DNA from: Apus apus
Lineage: Eukaryota > Chordata > Aves > Apodiformes > Apodidae
Assembly: GCF_020740795.1 (NCBI RefSeq)
Contig: NC_067283.1
Coordinates: 116,317,206-116,381,205, forward strand
Direction of reading: 5' to 3'
Length of the DNA: 64,000 bases
The notes under the pieces are model-generated. The model did not search any database and was not told the DNA's origin. It saw nothing but the letters and a program-made list of their open reading frames with translations. Below, in pieces: positions 62,781-64,000 of this stretch (the stretch's first letter is position 1; each line of letters begins with the position of its first letter). Made by a program: the position numbers and the translations under genes.

Positions 62781-63419
62781 ATGAGTGAAACACCTTCAAC
62801 CAGTTACTCAGTGAATCAGCCAAACTCCTCTGGGAGTGAACAGAGTTTATCCACTCGCCATCTCAATGTTACTGAACCTGTTGTGGCAAAACGGATTTGT
62901 TTCTATAAAAGTGGAGATCCTCAGTTTAATGGGATCAAAATGGTCATTAACAACCGGTCTTACAAAACATTTGATGCCTTGTTGGATAGTTTATCCAAGC
63001 GAGTCCCATTACCTTTTGGAGTAAGGAATATTAGTACACCGAAAGGAAGACACAGCATCACCAATTTGGAGGATCTTGAAGATGGAAAATCTTATATTTG
63101 TTCCCACCAGAGGAGAATGAAACCCATCAACCTGGAACAGGCAAGCAAAAAACCACTGCCCTGGCAGATCAGTAGGCCTGTCAGCGCGCGTCGCCGAGCT
63201 GTGCAATTAGCAAGGCAGAATGAAGATGGATTTGGCCATCGAGAAAGAAAAATAACAACCCCCAAAAAGTTGCTTGTTTTCAAAAATGGTGATGTCAGAC
63301 ACAGACGCACCATGATTCTGGGAAAGAAAAATACACATACCTTTGAGGCCTTTCTGGATCATATAAGCGAGTTAATGCAATATCCAGTTGTGAAACTGTA
63401 TACCACTGATGGCAGAAAG
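62781..63419 (+). CDS. RP1: RP1 (retinitis pigmentosa 1 axonemal microtubule-associated), first coding exon
   Basis: 213 codons from ATG at 62781 to a GT donor at 63420. RP1 is a microtubule-associated protein of the photoreceptor axoneme and outer segment that stabilises and orders discs; mutations in people cause retinitis pigmentosa. The N-terminus reads MSETPSTSYS, close to the mammalian MSDTPST start. Residues 36-108 form the first doublecortin domain (AKRICFYKSGDPQF, then FDALLDSLSKRVPLPFGVR, and LEDLEDGKSYICS). A basic linker follows at about 109-160. Residues 163-213 are the first part of the second doublecortin domain (KLLVFKNGD, FEAFLDHISELM, VVKLYTTDGRK), which is cut by the donor site as in mammals. 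The frame is open upstream to 62601, but those 60 codons lie before the acceptor and are intronic. The rest of the gene lies right of the window. RP1L1 is the closest alternative but fits less well. Confidence 0.95.
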
Positions 63420-64000
63420 GTGAGAGCAAAGATGAGTACTGACAATATTACTGTGATTGCTTCTAGATTATTTTTAATTTAAAAAGTGATTTTAAAAGTT
63501 ACAAGCTTGGGACACTGGCCGGTGTAAGATGGATGTGCTGAATTTCAGCTGTTTCCTTTCTATGCCTTTTCCCTTTCAGAAAGGCTCCTAGCCTGGAGGA
63601 AACACTGCAATCTTGAGATCAGAGAGAAGCAAGTGAAGACATTATATTTTAAGTCATCGAGAAAAAGTGCTTTTCTTTTTCTTACTTGAGCCTCTATCAG
63701 GCATGCTATTAATTCTGTACTTTTACATATTTACACAGAAACTTCCTTTAGTCTTAATGCTGTTTGTCTCTGATGATGCTTTAAAAATACGATAAGTAGC
63801 ATCTAATAGCCACACGTATTTTATCATTACCCAAATGCAGAGTATGATTTGCCATTAACAACTTGGAACTATGACATCTGAATGTCTATTACACTTTGCA
63901 AGCCGTGGACCAGGTTTGATACCTCTAAACCCAAATGATGCAACGCTAATAATACTGATTTTGATCTCACATGCTGTTTTATGTAATTTTATCTCAGTGG
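63420..64000 (+). other. RP1: RP1 intron 2 (start only)
   Basis: Begins with a consensus donor GTGAGA directly after the codon for Lys213, in phase 0. The frame continues into the intron for 20 codons before a stop, without similarity. The remaining sequence is AT-rich with no recognised repeat, and no following exon is seen before the window ends. Confidence 0.85.

Overview
This window reads as nuclear DNA of a bird. It is AT-rich and gene-poor, most of its recognisable repeats are CR1 LINEs ending in the avian octamer ATTCTATG, and it carries two solo LTRs of a family widespread in birds. The first bases look like the last codons and 3'UTR of SOX17. Near the right edge is the first coding exon of RP1, a photoreceptor doublecortin-domain gene. 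SOX17 and RP1 are adjacent and in the same orientation in other vertebrates, so the window spans nearly the whole SOX17-RP1 intergenic interval, about 62 kb. No other protein-coding host gene could be supported.

Layout. 1-12: last three sense codons and stop of the presumed SOX17. 13 to about 357: its 3'UTR, with AU-rich motifs and an AATAAA at 337-342. 360-13092: intergenic, with one CR1 fragment. 13093-14367: a 5'-truncated CR1 on the minus strand that still carries most of the reverse-transcriptase region, with one stop codon and a small deletion; a further CR1 fragment follows. About 17500-21283: a nearly full-length CR1 on the plus strand. Its ORF2 (endonuclease plus reverse transcriptase) is open for 961 codons, while its ORF1 is broken by a one-base deletion. 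21284-48537: intergenic, with an ancient CR1 (about 23.9-24.2 kb), four more CR1 tails and several low-complexity tracts. 48538-49384: solo LTR, minus strand. 49.5-52.4 kb: two CR1 tails. 59738-60036: CR1 tail. 60813-61557: solo LTR, plus strand, 1.2 kb before the RP1 exon. 62769-63419: RP1 exon with start codon and splice sites; the rest is RP1 intron.

How the parts relate. The host genes are only the edges of two transcription units with different biology (endoderm and vascular transcription factor; ciliary microtubule protein of photoreceptors). The DNA between them is available for regulatory elements, but none can be called from sequence alone. The CR1 copy with open ORF2 and several copies of different 3' subfamilies suggest repeated and partly recent CR1 activity in this lineage. 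The exact bird group cannot be named from this window.
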